Shown here piece after piece: positions 44,575 to 52,391 of a stretch of DNA of 64,000 nucleotides. A program made the position numbers and the translations under genes. Every line of letters begins with the position of its first letter. Within the stretch, counting starts at the first letter, position 1. The stretch spans positions 62,001-126,000 of the forward strand of contig JACRLR010000016.1 of assembly GCA_016219645.1 (NCBI GenBank), given 5' to 3'. This stretch comes from Nitrospirota bacterium. Its GTDB lineage: Bacteria > Nitrospirota > Nitrospiria > Nitrospirales > Nitrospiraceae. The notes beneath the pieces were generated by a model. That model searched no databases. It saw only the letters and a program-made list of their open reading frames with translations, and was not told where the DNA came from.

Positions 44575-44993
44575 AGCTCGGCCTGTTGCGGCGCTATCGT
44601 GCACAGGTGGAAGAGATCGTACGGGTGGACCTCTTCCGATTGCGCCAGGAACTGCACGAGCTCGAAGCGCGCGCTCGTCTGCTTGAGGAGCGCATGAGGC
44701 GCACGACAGATGAGTACTCGGGCAAGGCTGCTGGAGGACTGGCGCTGGATGAATTTCTTGTGTGGCAGTCCAGACTGGCCGCAGACACGTCGAAGTCGGT
44801 GGCCGCGAGACAGATGGAAGAGCAGCTCCGTGGAGCATGGGACCAGAAGCAGGGTGAGTTGCGCGAAGCCATGCAGGATCGCCGCACACTCGATCGTCTG
44901 GCAGAGCGGATAGGCCAACGACGTCGTCTTGTGCAAAACAGAGTTGATCAAATGGAAATGGATGAAGCGGCGCGCCGAACGACCATGATGTGA
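44571..44993 (+). CDS. fliJ: Flagellar export protein FliJ
   Basis: A 140-residue coiled-coil protein that inserts into the FliI ring as a rotor-like stalk. Entirely helical with heptads (LRQELHELEARARLLEERMR) and a Lys/Arg-rich N-terminus (MKLGLLRRYRAQVEEIVRVD). Starts with ATGA overlap to fliI. Confidence 0.85.
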   Translation: MKLGLLRRYRAQVEEIVRVDLFRLRQELHELEARARLLEERMRRTTDEYSGKAAGGLALDEFLVWQSRLAADTSKSVAARQMEEQLRGAWDQKQGELREAMQDRRTLDRLAERIGQRRRLVQNRVDQMEMDEAARRTTMM

Positions 44994-45100
44994 TTGCAGC
45001 AGCGTAACACGGGAACAGTGATTCGGGGAGCGCGAACTGATAGCGCAGGGCGTATTGCGGGAGTGAAGAGCGTATGGCCCGGAGGAGATACGGTGGTCTT

Positions 45101-45140
45101 TGTGACACGTTTCACGCTTCACGTTTCACGCTTCACGAAT
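45101..45140. repeat. ACGTTTCACGCTTCACG tandem (B-type)
   Basis: Repeated CGTTTCACGCTTCACGTTTC-type words on one strand in the leader of the motE-like gene. The complementary word GTGAAGCG forms arms elsewhere (62922-62994, 49733-49785). Confidence 0.6.
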
Positions 45141-45152
45141 AACGGTCCTCTG

Positions 45153-45755
45153 ATGTGGTCTGTCCGTGCCGGGATTGCGGTGCTCATCGCCCTGTCTTGG
45201 GCAACGGCCCAACCGGCTCCGGCCTCAGCTGAGCAGGGGCCGGAGCCTCCCTCTGTATCAGCGGAACCGAGTAAGGTATCGGGGAGCGATTCTCTCACTC
45301 CGGCAGCTGAATCGGCTCAAGGGCCGGCGCTGATTGTGCCGGAGGAAATGGTGGCCATGTTCCAGCAGCGAAAGCAGGATCTGGAACGTCGCGAGAGCGC
45401 GGTTCGTGCGGCGGAGGGACGACTGACGATTCTCAAAGCTGAGGTTGAGCAGATCCTGAACAGGGTCGAGGCGGCAGAACAGCGTCGTCTCGAAAGGGAG
45501 AAGGCCGTCCTGAGTCAAAAGGGCTTACAAAGCGACCAGGCGGCCGACTTGCGCAAGCAACAGCTTGGACAGTTGGCGAAGATGTATGAAAGCATGCCTG
45601 CGGAAGAGGCGGCCGCACGCATTGAACGAATGCCCGATCGAAAAGCGTTGGAGATTCTCCGCTCCCTGAAGAGTAAATCTGCGGGGGCCATCCTGTCACA
45701 GGTGAAAGTCGAACGTGCTGCGAAATTGACCGAAGAACTCCTCGCTGCTCCTTAG
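45153..45755 (+). CDS. MotE-like flagellar protein
   Basis: A 200-residue exported or membrane-anchored protein. N-terminal signal/anchor (SVRAGIAVLIALSWATAQPA) and a Pro/Glu linker, then a long coiled coil (~70-135; MVAMFQQRKQDLERRESAVR), ending in the MgtE-N-like module MYESMPAEEAAARIERMPDR and AILSQVKVERAAKLTEELL. This is the MotE/FlaA-chaperone type layout and fits the gap between fliJ and fliK in related loci. A TTG at 44994 in frame would only add repeat-derived sequence; the ATG at 45153 gives a clean signal. The TAG stop begins an R-type repeat. Confidence 0.72.
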   Translation: MWSVRAGIAVLIALSWATAQPAPASAEQGPEPPSVSAEPSKVSGSDSLTPAAESAQGPALIVPEEMVAMFQQRKQDLERRESAVRAAEGRLTILKAEVEQILNRVEAAEQRRLEREKAVLSQKGLQSDQAADLRKQQLGQLAKMYESMPAEEAAARIERMPDRKALEILRSLKSKSAGAILSQVKVERAAKLTEELLAAP

Positions 45756-46045
45756 CAGGATGCTGAAAAAGTCCGCCAGCAGGGGGATGGGATGGCCCGG
45801 TGAGTCCCCTGTGCTCGCGGAACGCGCACGATAGGAATGTGCTCGTTCGACGCGCGCAGTGGGGGACTCATCCGAGCCATCCCAGGGACAAGGTCCATGA
45901 GCAATCTTGGAAAGGATCATTTGTAGTCGCCCGCTGCGGCCTTGCTGGACGGCTGGTGTGGTCTCCACCGCGCGCGTCGAACGAGGGCCTTCCTAGGCCG
46001 CGCGTTGCGCGAGCACGGAAGATCATCAGGCTCCATCCCTTCCTC
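45755..46045. repeat. R-type repeat after motE-like stop
   Basis: GCAGGATGCTGAAAAAGTCC then GCCAGC directly after the TAG stop. The core has CGCGCACGATAGGAATGTGC / CGTTCGACGCGCGCAGTGGG, then a CGCGCGTCGAACGAGGGCCT segment. No clean right end is visible. Bases 46046-46268 that follow show no gene and no clear promoter; GATGGCATGGGGATTGAAG at 46193 is only a near-miss to sigma-54. Confidence 0.7.
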
Positions 46046-46268
46046 TGTTCCGCTATATTCCGAGAGTCCCTTCATTTCGTCGGCCCGGAAATTTTTGCCT
46101 GCTTACCCTGCATCTTCTTCCCTGTTTCTTTTCCCTAGGCTCGTAATCCCTGCGATAACTCTACGCCGGATGAGACTTCCAGTGATTTTTAAGATGGCAT
46201 GGGGATTGAAGATGCCAGGTCCAGCATCCGGGGCATCTTTACAAAGGGTAAAGGAGTTCGTCGCAACC

Positions 46269-47819
46269 ATGGCTATTGGGCTTCTCAATCCCGCCACAGA
46301 CTGTTCGACTGCTCAACCCTGTTCGAACGCGTCGGCAGAGACAGGTCAGACTCAGCAGCGTCCTCAGTGCGGAGCCTTTTCTGTCCTCCTCAAAGACGTG
46401 GTACGGAACATAGATCACGGGCCGACCACCCAACTTCCCGACGCCGACGATCCGGTTGCACCAACTCCAGTCACGGCAGTCGGTGACCAGGCAACGGGAC
46501 CTTCGTTGACCGGTATCGTGGTCGTGTCGCTCCCTCAAGCGCCCGATATTCAGGAGGTAACATCCACAATGGCCGACAGGGCTGAGTCCCCACCGATCGT
46601 GGATGCAAACGCAAGCGTGGACCAGAATTCGAGCCCGAGCCAGAATCCTAATGGGCCTGCTGTACAACAACTTGCATCGATACCTCTTCTCCTGCTGAAT
46701 CCGACGGTCGCCGAACCTTCTGACGATCGCACTCCGGGCCTTGAGCCTGTGGCGAACAATCCGTCACAGCCCAAGACCACGGATACTTCCCACGCGTCCC
46801 TGCCGCAGCCCGTGTTCAATCCAAATAGCTCGAATGAAGTCCCTGCGACACAATCTGCCTCACCGACCACGAATAAGCCACACAGTCGGAATGGCCATGC
46901 TGCTCCAGTTCATGTCGGGCCTGTTCCTCTCGAACAACCGTCCGATGCTTCGGCTCCTTCCGAAAGACGGCCACCGAGTTCACCGATTCCCGATCAAGGG
47001 CCAACTCCTATGATGGAGAATCACGGGAGCACCGATCTCCATTCTACGGCGCAGGGGAATGCGCTCGTTCAATCTCTTGTCCGCCCTTCGGCAGACATTC
47101 GCCCATCGACAATTATCCAAGAGCAGGGAGATCCTGGGGCCACGCCGGTGAGCCAATCTCTAGCGGTTCGGGTGATTGAAGCGAGTGGAGGTGGGGCACA
47201 AGGCTCATTCGGTGACCCGGCGCAGGGAGAGGCAGAAGGAGGCCCGGTTCAACTCAACGCCAGTGGAGCTCCGGAATCGGCGCTGCGAGGGAGCCAGCCC
47301 TCGTTGTTCAGCGACCTATTCACGTCGGCGCGGCAGACACAGTTCTTGCCGCAGGGAGCCATCGCGTCCAATCTGACGCCGGCGGCGGATCAACTCAAGC
47401 TGGCACAGGCCGTCCTCGGTGAAGATCATTCTGCAACCATGACGGCGGCGCGTGGAATGACCCAAACCGTTCAGGTGGAGCTGCCCTCTCACGAGGCAGG
47501 GCCAATGAGTGTGCGAATTTCCATGATGGACCAGACGGTGCATACACAGTTCACCACCGATCGCGGCGATCTTGGCGCAATCCTCATCGGGCGCCAGGAT
47601 CAGCTCCAGCAGAGTCTGGCCAAGTCTGGCCTGGAACTCGGCCAATTTCAGGTGCACGTCAATCAGGAGGGTCGGCAAGAAGCATTTCCCGATCGGCAGT
47701 CTCGACGAAACGGTGGCGCGTCGGAACAGCAGCCGGCGGCACAGGGCCAGAGCGAACAATCTCATGATCAAGAACGGCCCAATTATCGATCCACACGCAC
47801 ATTGAGTCTGTTCGCATAG
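46269..47819 (+). CDS. fliK: Flagellar hook-length control protein FliK
   Basis: A ~516-residue exported ruler protein. Residues 1-350 are low-complexity Pro/Ser/Gln/Asn sequence typical of the variable ruler part; residues ~395-490 form the FliK C-domain (VQVELPSHEAGPMSVRISMM, LSKSGLELGQF-type, FQVHVNQEGRQ). The tail is Arg/Gln-rich. ATG 46269 is preferred because AAAGGAG lies 12 bases upstream; in-frame ATGs at 46170, 46194 and 46212 are possible. The TAG stop begins an R-type repeat followed by an A-type hairpin. Confidence 0.82.
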   Translation: MAIGLLNPATDCSTAQPCSNASAETGQTQQRPQCGAFSVLLKDVVRNIDHGPTTQLPDADDPVAPTPVTAVGDQATGPSLTGIVVVSLPQAPDIQEVTSTMADRAESPPIVDANASVDQNSSPSQNPNGPAVQQLASIPLLLLNPTVAEPSDDRTPGLEPVANNPSQPKTTDTSHASLPQPVFNPNSSNEVPATQSASPTTNKPHSRNGHAAPVHVGPVPLEQPSDASAPSERRPPSSPIPDQGPTPMMENHGSTDLHSTAQGNALVQSLVRPSADIRPSTIIQEQGDPGATPVSQSLAVRVIEASGGGAQGSFGDPAQGEAEGGPVQLNASGAPESALRGSQPSLFSDLFTSARQTQFLPQGAIASNLTPAADQLKLAQAVLGEDHSATMTAARGMTQTVQVELPSHEAGPMSVRISMMDQTVHTQFTTDRGDLGAILIGRQDQLQQSLAKSGLELGQFQVHVNQEGRQEAFPDRQSRRNGGASEQQPAAQGQSEQSHDQERPNYRSTRTLSLFA

Positions 47820-47840
47820 CAAGATGGTGAAAAAGCCAGC
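47820..47840. repeat. R-type repeat, left end (after fliK stop)
   Basis: CAAGATGGTGAAAAAGCCAG directly after the fliK TAG stop: a diverged left end that runs straight into A-type hairpin copy 8. Confidence 0.6.
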
Positions 47841-47937
47841 CGGTCTATCTGGTCTATTCGGTCTATCTGGTTCCTTTGGTCCGGAAACGAGACAGACCAG
47901 ATAGACGAGACAGACCGAACAGACCAGAAAGACCCAA
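47841..47937. repeat. A-type periodic hairpin, copy 8
   Basis: Left arm GGTCTATCTGGTCTATTCGG and onward, loop GGTCCGGAAACGAGAC, right arm AGACCAGATAGACGAGACAG and onward. It fills the fliK-flgD gap. Confidence 0.8.
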
Positions 47938-47965
47938 ACACTGTGTTGAATGAAAGGAGACAGTC

Positions 47966-48247
47966 ATGATCGACATCGCTGCGCTTACCAATTCGACTGT
48001 GACAACTTCCCCGCCGGCGACTGGGCCGAAAGAGCTTGGCCAGGACGAGTTCTTGAAACTCCTCGTCACCCAGCTCAAGTATCAGGACCCGCTCAAACCT
48101 CTTGAAAACCAGGATTTCATCGCGCAGACGGCGCAGTTCAGTCAACTGAATCAAATGACCGACCTTGTCAGGTTGATGAAGCGGAGCGTGGAACTACAAG
48201 AATCCACCCTTGCGTCGAGTCAGAAGCCAAGCGTGCAACAGGCGTAG
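47966..48247 (+). CDS. flgD: Short FlgD-like hook scaffolding protein
   Basis: Only 93 residues, while usual FlgD is about 200-240. It keeps just the N-terminal conserved core ([38 protein letters not shown]) that is the export and capping segment, then ends in a short helix and polar tail. The C-terminal Tudor and fibronectin-like domains are missing. Ribosome site AAAGGAGACAGTC precedes the ATG. The TAG stop is 1 base from the start of an R-type repeat, which could have removed a longer C-terminus; alternatively a minimal FlgD. Confidence 0.85.
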   Translation: MIDIAALTNSTVTTSPPATGPKELGQDEFLKLLVTQLKYQDPLKPLENQDFIAQTAQFSQLNQMTDLVRLMKRSVELQESTLASSQKPSVQQA

Positions 48248-48248
48248 T

Positions 48249-48384
48249 AGGATGCTGAAAAAGTCCGCCAGCAGGGGGGGAGTGGCCAGGTGCCCTTCTT
48301 GCTCGCAGAACGCGCACGATAAAACTGTGCTCGTTCGATGCGCGCAGTAAAGGGCAGCCTTGGCCGCTCTCCCTAAGAGAGGTA
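48249..48384. repeat. R-type repeat after flgD stop
   Basis: AGGATGCTGAAAAAGTCCGC then CAGC one base after flgD's TAG. The core has TTGCTCGCAGAACGCGCACG / CTGTGCTCGTTCGATGCGCG, with imperfect outer pairing (GGGCAGCCTTGGCC). No clear right end. Confidence 0.7.
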
Positions 48385-48465
48385 GAGAGAATTGTAGGGA
48401 CCATGCTGGGCGGTCTTATAGTCGAGTCGGCTGTTAGAACATCATAATAAAAAAGGAGATGGATC

Positions 48466-49692
48466 ATGGGAATTTTGACCTCGCTTTTTTCGGCTGTCAG
48501 CGGACTCGATTCATACGGCAACGCCATGTCCGTGATCGGAAACAATATTGCGAATGTCGGGACCGTAGGGTTCAAGTCGAGCCGGGCGTCGTTCGCCGAT
48601 TTAGTCTCGGCTTCGCTTGGTGGTGGGTCGAGCGCCAACCAGGTCGGATTGGGTGTTTTTTTGAACGATGTGCAGACGAGTTTTACCCAGGGCTCCCTCT
48701 CGAACACGGGGAATTCGTTGGACCTTGCGATCGATGGGGGCGGATTTTTTCAGTTGCGGGATAACACGGGGGTTACGACGTATTCTCGCGCAGGACAATT
48801 TGAAGTGAACAATCTCGGAGAGATTGTGGACCCGAGCGGTCGTTTGTTGCAGGGCTATCAAGCGTCAACGACGGGGGTCATTTTGGGAACAGTCGGAAAT
48901 ATCACCCTGTCCACCGCCACGGTTCCGCCGCAAGCGACCAGCGCCGCAGCGGTGGAGGCCAATCTCAATGCAGCCTCTACCGTTCCGGTGACTGCATTCG
49001 ACGCCGCCGATCCCACGACATACAACTTCTCAAACGGCCTGACTGTCTATGACACACTCGGCGCCCAGCACCAGCTACGGATGTATTATGTAAAAGACGC
49101 GACGGCCAACACGTGGAACCTGCATTCTCAAATCGATGGTGGTGCCACAACGGCACAAACCGATTTGGTGTTTGATTCGAGCGGTGTGCTGACAGGAGGC
49201 GGTGCGCAGACATTTTCATTGCCGATTGCCGGCGGGGCGGCCACGCCACTGACGGTTGCCATGGATTTCTCAGGCATGACGCAATTTGGGGCTGCATCAA
49301 ATTTGACTAACCAAACTCAAGATGGGTTCAGCTCCGGGTCGTTTCAAGGGTTCTCGATCGATTCGGCAGGGCAAGTCGTGGCGCAGTTCAGCAATGGTCA
49401 AACGAGCACCCTTGCCCAGGTCGTGTTGAGCCGGTTCACAAATCCAGACGGACTGGCACGTTCCGGTGAGAACGGGTTTACCGAAACGATGGAGTCCGGC
49501 GCGCCACTGGCCGGGGCTCCAATGAACAATGGGTTAGGGCGGCTCATTTCCCAGACCATTGAGCAGTCCAATGTGGATCTCGGCAAAGAATTTGTCGATA
49601 TGATTATCACACAGCGCGCATTTCAAGCGAACTCCCGAGTCATTACCACAAGCGATGAGATGCTTCAGGAGCTCGTGAATCTCAAGCGGTAG
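48466..49692 (+). CDS. flgE: Flagellar hook protein FlgE
   Basis: A 408-residue hook subunit. N-terminal rod/hook motif (LTSLFSAVSGLDSYGNAMSV, IGNNIANVGTVGFKSSRASF), FlgE D1 elements (NSLDLAIDGGGFFQLRDNTG) and C-terminal helix (IEQSNVDLGKEFVDMIITQR, AFQANSRVITTSDEML). GGAG precedes ATG. The TAG stop begins an R-type repeat with a GTGAAGCG core. Confidence 0.93.
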   Translation: MGILTSLFSAVSGLDSYGNAMSVIGNNIANVGTVGFKSSRASFADLVSASLGGGSSANQVGLGVFLNDVQTSFTQGSLSNTGNSLDLAIDGGGFFQLRDNTGVTTYSRAGQFEVNNLGEIVDPSGRLLQGYQASTTGVILGTVGNITLSTATVPPQATSAAAVEANLNAASTVPVTAFDAADPTTYNFSNGLTVYDTLGAQHQLRMYYVKDATANTWNLHSQIDGGATTAQTDLVFDSSGVLTGGGAQTFSLPIAGGAATPLTVAMDFSGMTQFGAASNLTNQTQDGFSSGSFQGFSIDSAGQVVAQFSNGQTSTLAQVVLSRFTNPDGLARSGENGFTETMESGAPLAGAPMNNGLGRLISQTIEQSNVDLGKEFVDMIITQRAFQANSRVITTSDEMLQELVNLKR

Positions 49693-49809
49693 CAGAATGC
49701 TGAAAAAGTCCGCCAGCGGCTCGATCGAACCCGTGAAGCGTCGTTCGTTTCCGGATTTGGACGTTTCACGTTTCACGAACGACGAGAACGGCCTTTTTGA
49801 GCATCTGCA
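49693..49809. repeat. R-type repeat with GTGAAGCG core, after flgE stop
   Basis: Left end CAGAATGCTGAAAAAGTCCG then CCAGC directly after flgE's stop; core CCGTGAAGCGTCGTTCGTTT ... ACGTTTCACGTTTCACGAAC (B-type words); right end ACGGCCTTTTTGAGCATCTG. Confidence 0.75.
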
Positions 49810-49915
49810 ATAGTTTTTTCACAGACTCCTAGTCGCGTCAGTCTCGGAGGGTCGGGACGCCGTCTCTCGGCGTTCCGATCGCCGATTCTTTTCTTCTCCC
49901 ACACCGCCGTCCGGC

Positions 49916-49929
49916 GTCAGTTTTTTGAC
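49916..49929. promoter_or_regulatory. Second GTCA-N6-TGAC site upstream of fliL
   Basis: GTCAGTTTTTTGAC, the same half-site spacing as the FleQ-box-like palindrome at 33060. It lies about 122 bases upstream of the sigma-54-like element at 50044. Only the half-sites are symmetric, so it is a weaker match. Confidence 0.45.
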
Positions 49930-50043
49930 ATTGTCAAGCCTCTGGCAGAGGCGCGCATCGTTTTCCCCGCTGCAGCCCATCATATTCATACGCCAATTGC
50001 ACGGTTGCGGCTGATGCGTCAGTTGCATCAACCTTTTTGCCGA

Positions 50044-50059
50044 TGGCATAGCCATTGCA
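50044..50059 (+). promoter_or_regulatory. Sigma-54 promoter of fliL operon
   Basis: TGGCATAGCCATTGCA matches TGGCAC-N5-TTGCA with GG and GC separated by 10 bases. Transcript start about 50070, giving a leader of ~275 bases that contains a composite R-type repeat before fliL. A small opposing frame (about 49819-50055, minus) overlaps it and is doubted. Confidence 0.55.
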
Positions 50060-50167
50060 AAACTCCCATTCGTTCTCATTGTTCAAGTAGCAGGTTATGA
50101 AAATACGATGTTTGTCCTGATGGGGTTCGGCGAATGAGACGCACGTAATGATTACCGATGAGCCCCC

Positions 50168-50336
50168 AGGATGCTCAAAAAGGCCGTCAGCGAGGCGCCA
50201 TTGTATGAAGCAGGCTTAGGTCGAGGTTAAGGTTAAGCGTCGAACAGGTTCTTGTTTACTCAACCTTAGCCTCAACCTTGACTTTTGATAACGCTGGCGG
50301 CCTTTTTCAGCATCCAGTTTTCAGCATTCTGTTAGA
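50168..50336. repeat. R-type repeat with GGTTAAGG core, upstream of fliL
   Basis: Left end AGGATGCTCAAAAAGGCCGT; core TCGAGGTTAAGGTTAAGCGT and ACTCAACCTTAGCCTCAACC (C-type words); right end GCTGGCGGCCTTTTTCAGCA then TCC, followed by a second partial end TTCAGCATTCTGTTAG. It lies between the putative sigma-54 start and fliL, so it would sit in the leader RNA. Confidence 0.75.
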
Positions 50337-50346
50337 GGAGGAGTCT

Positions 50347-50892
50347 ATGGCAGAGCCAGAAAGCGCGCTACCACCAGCGTCAAAGTCAGTTGCAGCGGGA
50401 ATTCCGGTGAAAATGGTCATTATCATCGTCGCCGGGACGCTCGCGCTTGGTATTGGAGGAGCATTCGTGATGTTTAAACTCATGGGGGGGGAATCTGGGG
50501 GGGAAGGCCAGAAAGCCGAGGCGACGGTTGCGAAGGCGGCGGGGTCCGGTGAAACGCAAACGAAGCATGGTGGCGGCAAAACCAGCAGCCCCGGCGCGAT
50601 TTACGAGGTAGAGCCGTTTATCGTGAACCTGGCCGATACGCCGGAGGTGCGCTATCTGAAACTGACGGTAAAGTTGGAACTCGATAATCAGGACGCCTCG
50701 GCCGAACTCGCCAGCCGTGTCCCACAGGTACGCGACACGATTCTTGTCCTACTCACGAGCAAGGATGCGGCATCGATCCGCACTCCCCAGGGTAAGTTCC
50801 AATTGCGCGATGAGATTACTCAACGCGTCAACAGTCTGCTTCCCAAGCCAGGTGTGCGGGCAGCCTACTTCACAGATTTTGTCGTGCAATAA
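50347..50892 (+). CDS. fliL: Flagellar basal body-associated protein FliL
   Basis: A 181-residue protein with one TM helix (MVIIIVAGTLALGIGGAFVM, residues ~22-42) and a periplasmic FliL domain (VEPFIVNLADTPEVRYLKLT; AELASRVPQVRDTILVLLTS). It stabilises stators and torque. GGAGGAGTCT precedes the ATG at 50347. Confidence 0.88.
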   Translation: MAEPESALPPASKSVAAGIPVKMVIIIVAGTLALGIGGAFVMFKLMGGESGGEGQKAEATVAKAAGSGETQTKHGGGKTSSPGAIYEVEPFIVNLADTPEVRYLKLTVKLELDNQDASAELASRVPQVRDTILVLLTSKDAASIRTPQGKFQLRDEITQRVNSLLPKPGVRAAYFTDFVVQ

Positions 50893-50911
50893 CCGGAAGC
50901 CCCTCGCCACG

Positions 50912-51886
50912 ATGGAAAAAATACTTTCACAAGACGAAATCGATGCGCTGTTGAAGGGAGTCGCCTCCGGGGAAGTTGAGACCCAGGCAGGCGACGAGGA
51001 CCAATCAGCCGGCGGGGTCAAATCGTACGATCTCTTCAATCAAGAACGCATCATTCGCGGACGCATGCCGACGCTCGAGTTGGTGACGGACCGTTTTACG
51101 AGGCATCAGTCTTTGTCGTGGAGCCTTCTGCTGAACACGAAGGTAGAGTTCAATATTATCGGGACGCAGATCATGAAGTTCGGCGCGTTCCTGAATACCA
51201 TTCCGATTCCCTCCTCGCTGAATGTGTTTCGAATGGAACCGCTTCGGGGGAACGGTCTATTCGTCTTGAATGCGTTCCTGGTCTACCTCGTCGTGGACTT
51301 TTTCTACGGAGGTAAGGCGCAAACGCATGTCAAGCCTGAAGGCCGGGACTTTACGCCAATTCAGTTACGGATCATCAAGAAGCTGGTGCAATCGGCGTTT
51401 GAGGACATGGAGAAAGCCTGGCGCGCGGTGCTCACTGTCAAGATCGATCTGGCCCGTTCTGAAGTCAATCCGCAGTTCGCCATGGTGGTGTCTTCATCCG
51501 AAATCGTATTCGTTACCACCCTCCAGGTGCAATTCGGCGAAACCACCAGCGACTTCTTCCTTGTGTACCCCTATTCGATGCTCGAACCCATTAAAGAGAA
51601 ACTCTATTCGGGCATTGTCTCGGATCAGGTCGAGCAGGATGACAGCTGGGCCAACAGATTTCATGAAAAACTGCAGGAATGTCCCGTCGCCGTGTCCGTT
51701 CGGCTTGGAACCGTCTCGGTCAAGGTGCGGGATGTATTGGATTTCGCTCCGGGGGATCTGATCCTGTTGGATCAGCGCCCCGGCGATCCGCTCGATTGTT
51801 TTGTCGAAGGGTTCTTGAAATTTCAAGGGAGCCCCGGCGTGTCGAAAGGGAACCACGCCTGCCGCATTGAAAAGGTGATCGCGTAA
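50912..51886 (+). CDS. fliM: Flagellar motor switch protein FliM
   Basis: A 324-residue C-ring protein. The N-terminal CheY-binding segment is present (MEKILSQDEIDALLKGVASG), followed by the middle CheC-like domain (RGNGLFVLNAFLVYLVVDFF) and a C-terminal SpoA domain (VAVSVRLGTVSVKVRDVLDF). ATG at 50912 fits the conserved N-terminus; the larger frame upstream lies inside fliL. Phospho-CheY probably controls rotation here. Confidence 0.94.
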   Translation: MEKILSQDEIDALLKGVASGEVETQAGDEDQSAGGVKSYDLFNQERIIRGRMPTLELVTDRFTRHQSLSWSLLLNTKVEFNIIGTQIMKFGAFLNTIPIPSSLNVFRMEPLRGNGLFVLNAFLVYLVVDFFYGGKAQTHVKPEGRDFTPIQLRIIKKLVQSAFEDMEKAWRAVLTVKIDLARSEVNPQFAMVVSSSEIVFVTTLQVQFGETTSDFFLVYPYSMLEPIKEKLYSGIVSDQVEQDDSWANRFHEKLQECPVAVSVRLGTVSVKVRDVLDFAPGDLILLDQRPGDPLDCFVEGFLKFQGSPGVSKGNHACRIEKVIA

Positions 51887-51915
51887 ACGATGTATAGGTC
51901 TGAGGAGAACCGTCC

Positions 51916-52296
51916 ATGGCTGACAATGAAGTAGCAACCTCCGGAACGAGTACGCCCACCGCCGCGACTGCTTCCTCTCCTCCACCGTCTCCTGCGTCAT
52001 TTCCCTCGCTCGACGGGGGAGGGGCAGTCCCTGCGCCAAAGAACATAGACTTTATCCTCGATATCCCGATGCAAGTAACCGTACAGGTCGGGTCGACCAA
52101 GATGGTGATTCGAGAGTTACTGCAGCTTGGACAGGGGTCGGTGATCGAGCTCGAAAAGCTCGCGGGAGAGCCGATGGAAGTGCTCGTCAACAACAAGCTG
52201 GTGGCGAGGGGCGAAGTCGTCGTCGTGAATGAAAAATTCGGCATTCGCCTCACCGACGTGATCAGCGCGGCAGAGCGGGTGCAGCAGCTCGCATAA
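51916..52296 (+). CDS. fliN: Flagellar motor switch protein FliN
   Basis: A 126-residue C-ring protein with a Pro/Ala/Ser-rich N-terminus (~45 residues) and a C-terminal SpoA domain (ILDIPMQVTVQVGSTKMVIR; LGQGSVIELEKLAGEPMEVL; NNKLVARGEVVVVNEKFGIR). Start follows GAGGAGAACCGTCC. An A-type repeat begins directly after its stop. Confidence 0.94.
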   Translation: MADNEVATSGTSTPTAATASSPPPSPASFPSLDGGGAVPAPKNIDFILDIPMQVTVQVGSTKMVIRELLQLGQGSVIELEKLAGEPMEVLVNNKLVARGEVVVVNEKFGIRLTDVISAAERVQQLA

Positions 52297-52383
52297 GGGT
52301 TTGTTTGGTTCATTTGGTTCGTTTTGTTTATTTGGTCCAACCAAATAAACGAGACAAACCAAACAAACTAAATAAACAAGACC
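52297..52383. repeat. A-type periodic hairpin, copy 9
   Basis: GGTTTGTTTGGTTCATTTGG and onward, loop TTTGGTCCAACC, right arm AAATAAACGAGACAAACCAA and onward. It lies between fliN and fliO, so it is probably in the transcript. Confidence 0.8.
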
Positions 52384-52391
52384 GGAGGAAC

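Noticed and set aside
46193-46211. TGGCATGGGGATTGAAG as a sigma-54 promoter for fliK
   Set aside because: The -24 half is good but the -12 half lacks the invariant GC (TTGA instead of TTGC), and no GTCA-N6-TGAC site lies upstream.
45755-48384. R-type right end (GGCGG...CAGC) as a sigma-54 promoter
   Set aside because: GG and GC in CTGGCGGACTTTTTCAGC are separated by 12 bases, not 10, and many copies are placed at gene ends rather than starts.
49819-50055. Minus-strand frame of 78 codons with GGGAG before an ATG at 50055
   Set aside because: The ribosome site is acceptable, but the peptide shows no motif, is very polar at its end, and the stretch coincides with the predicted sigma-54 promoter and GTCA-N6-TGAC site for fliL. 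Left out as a gene, with low certainty.
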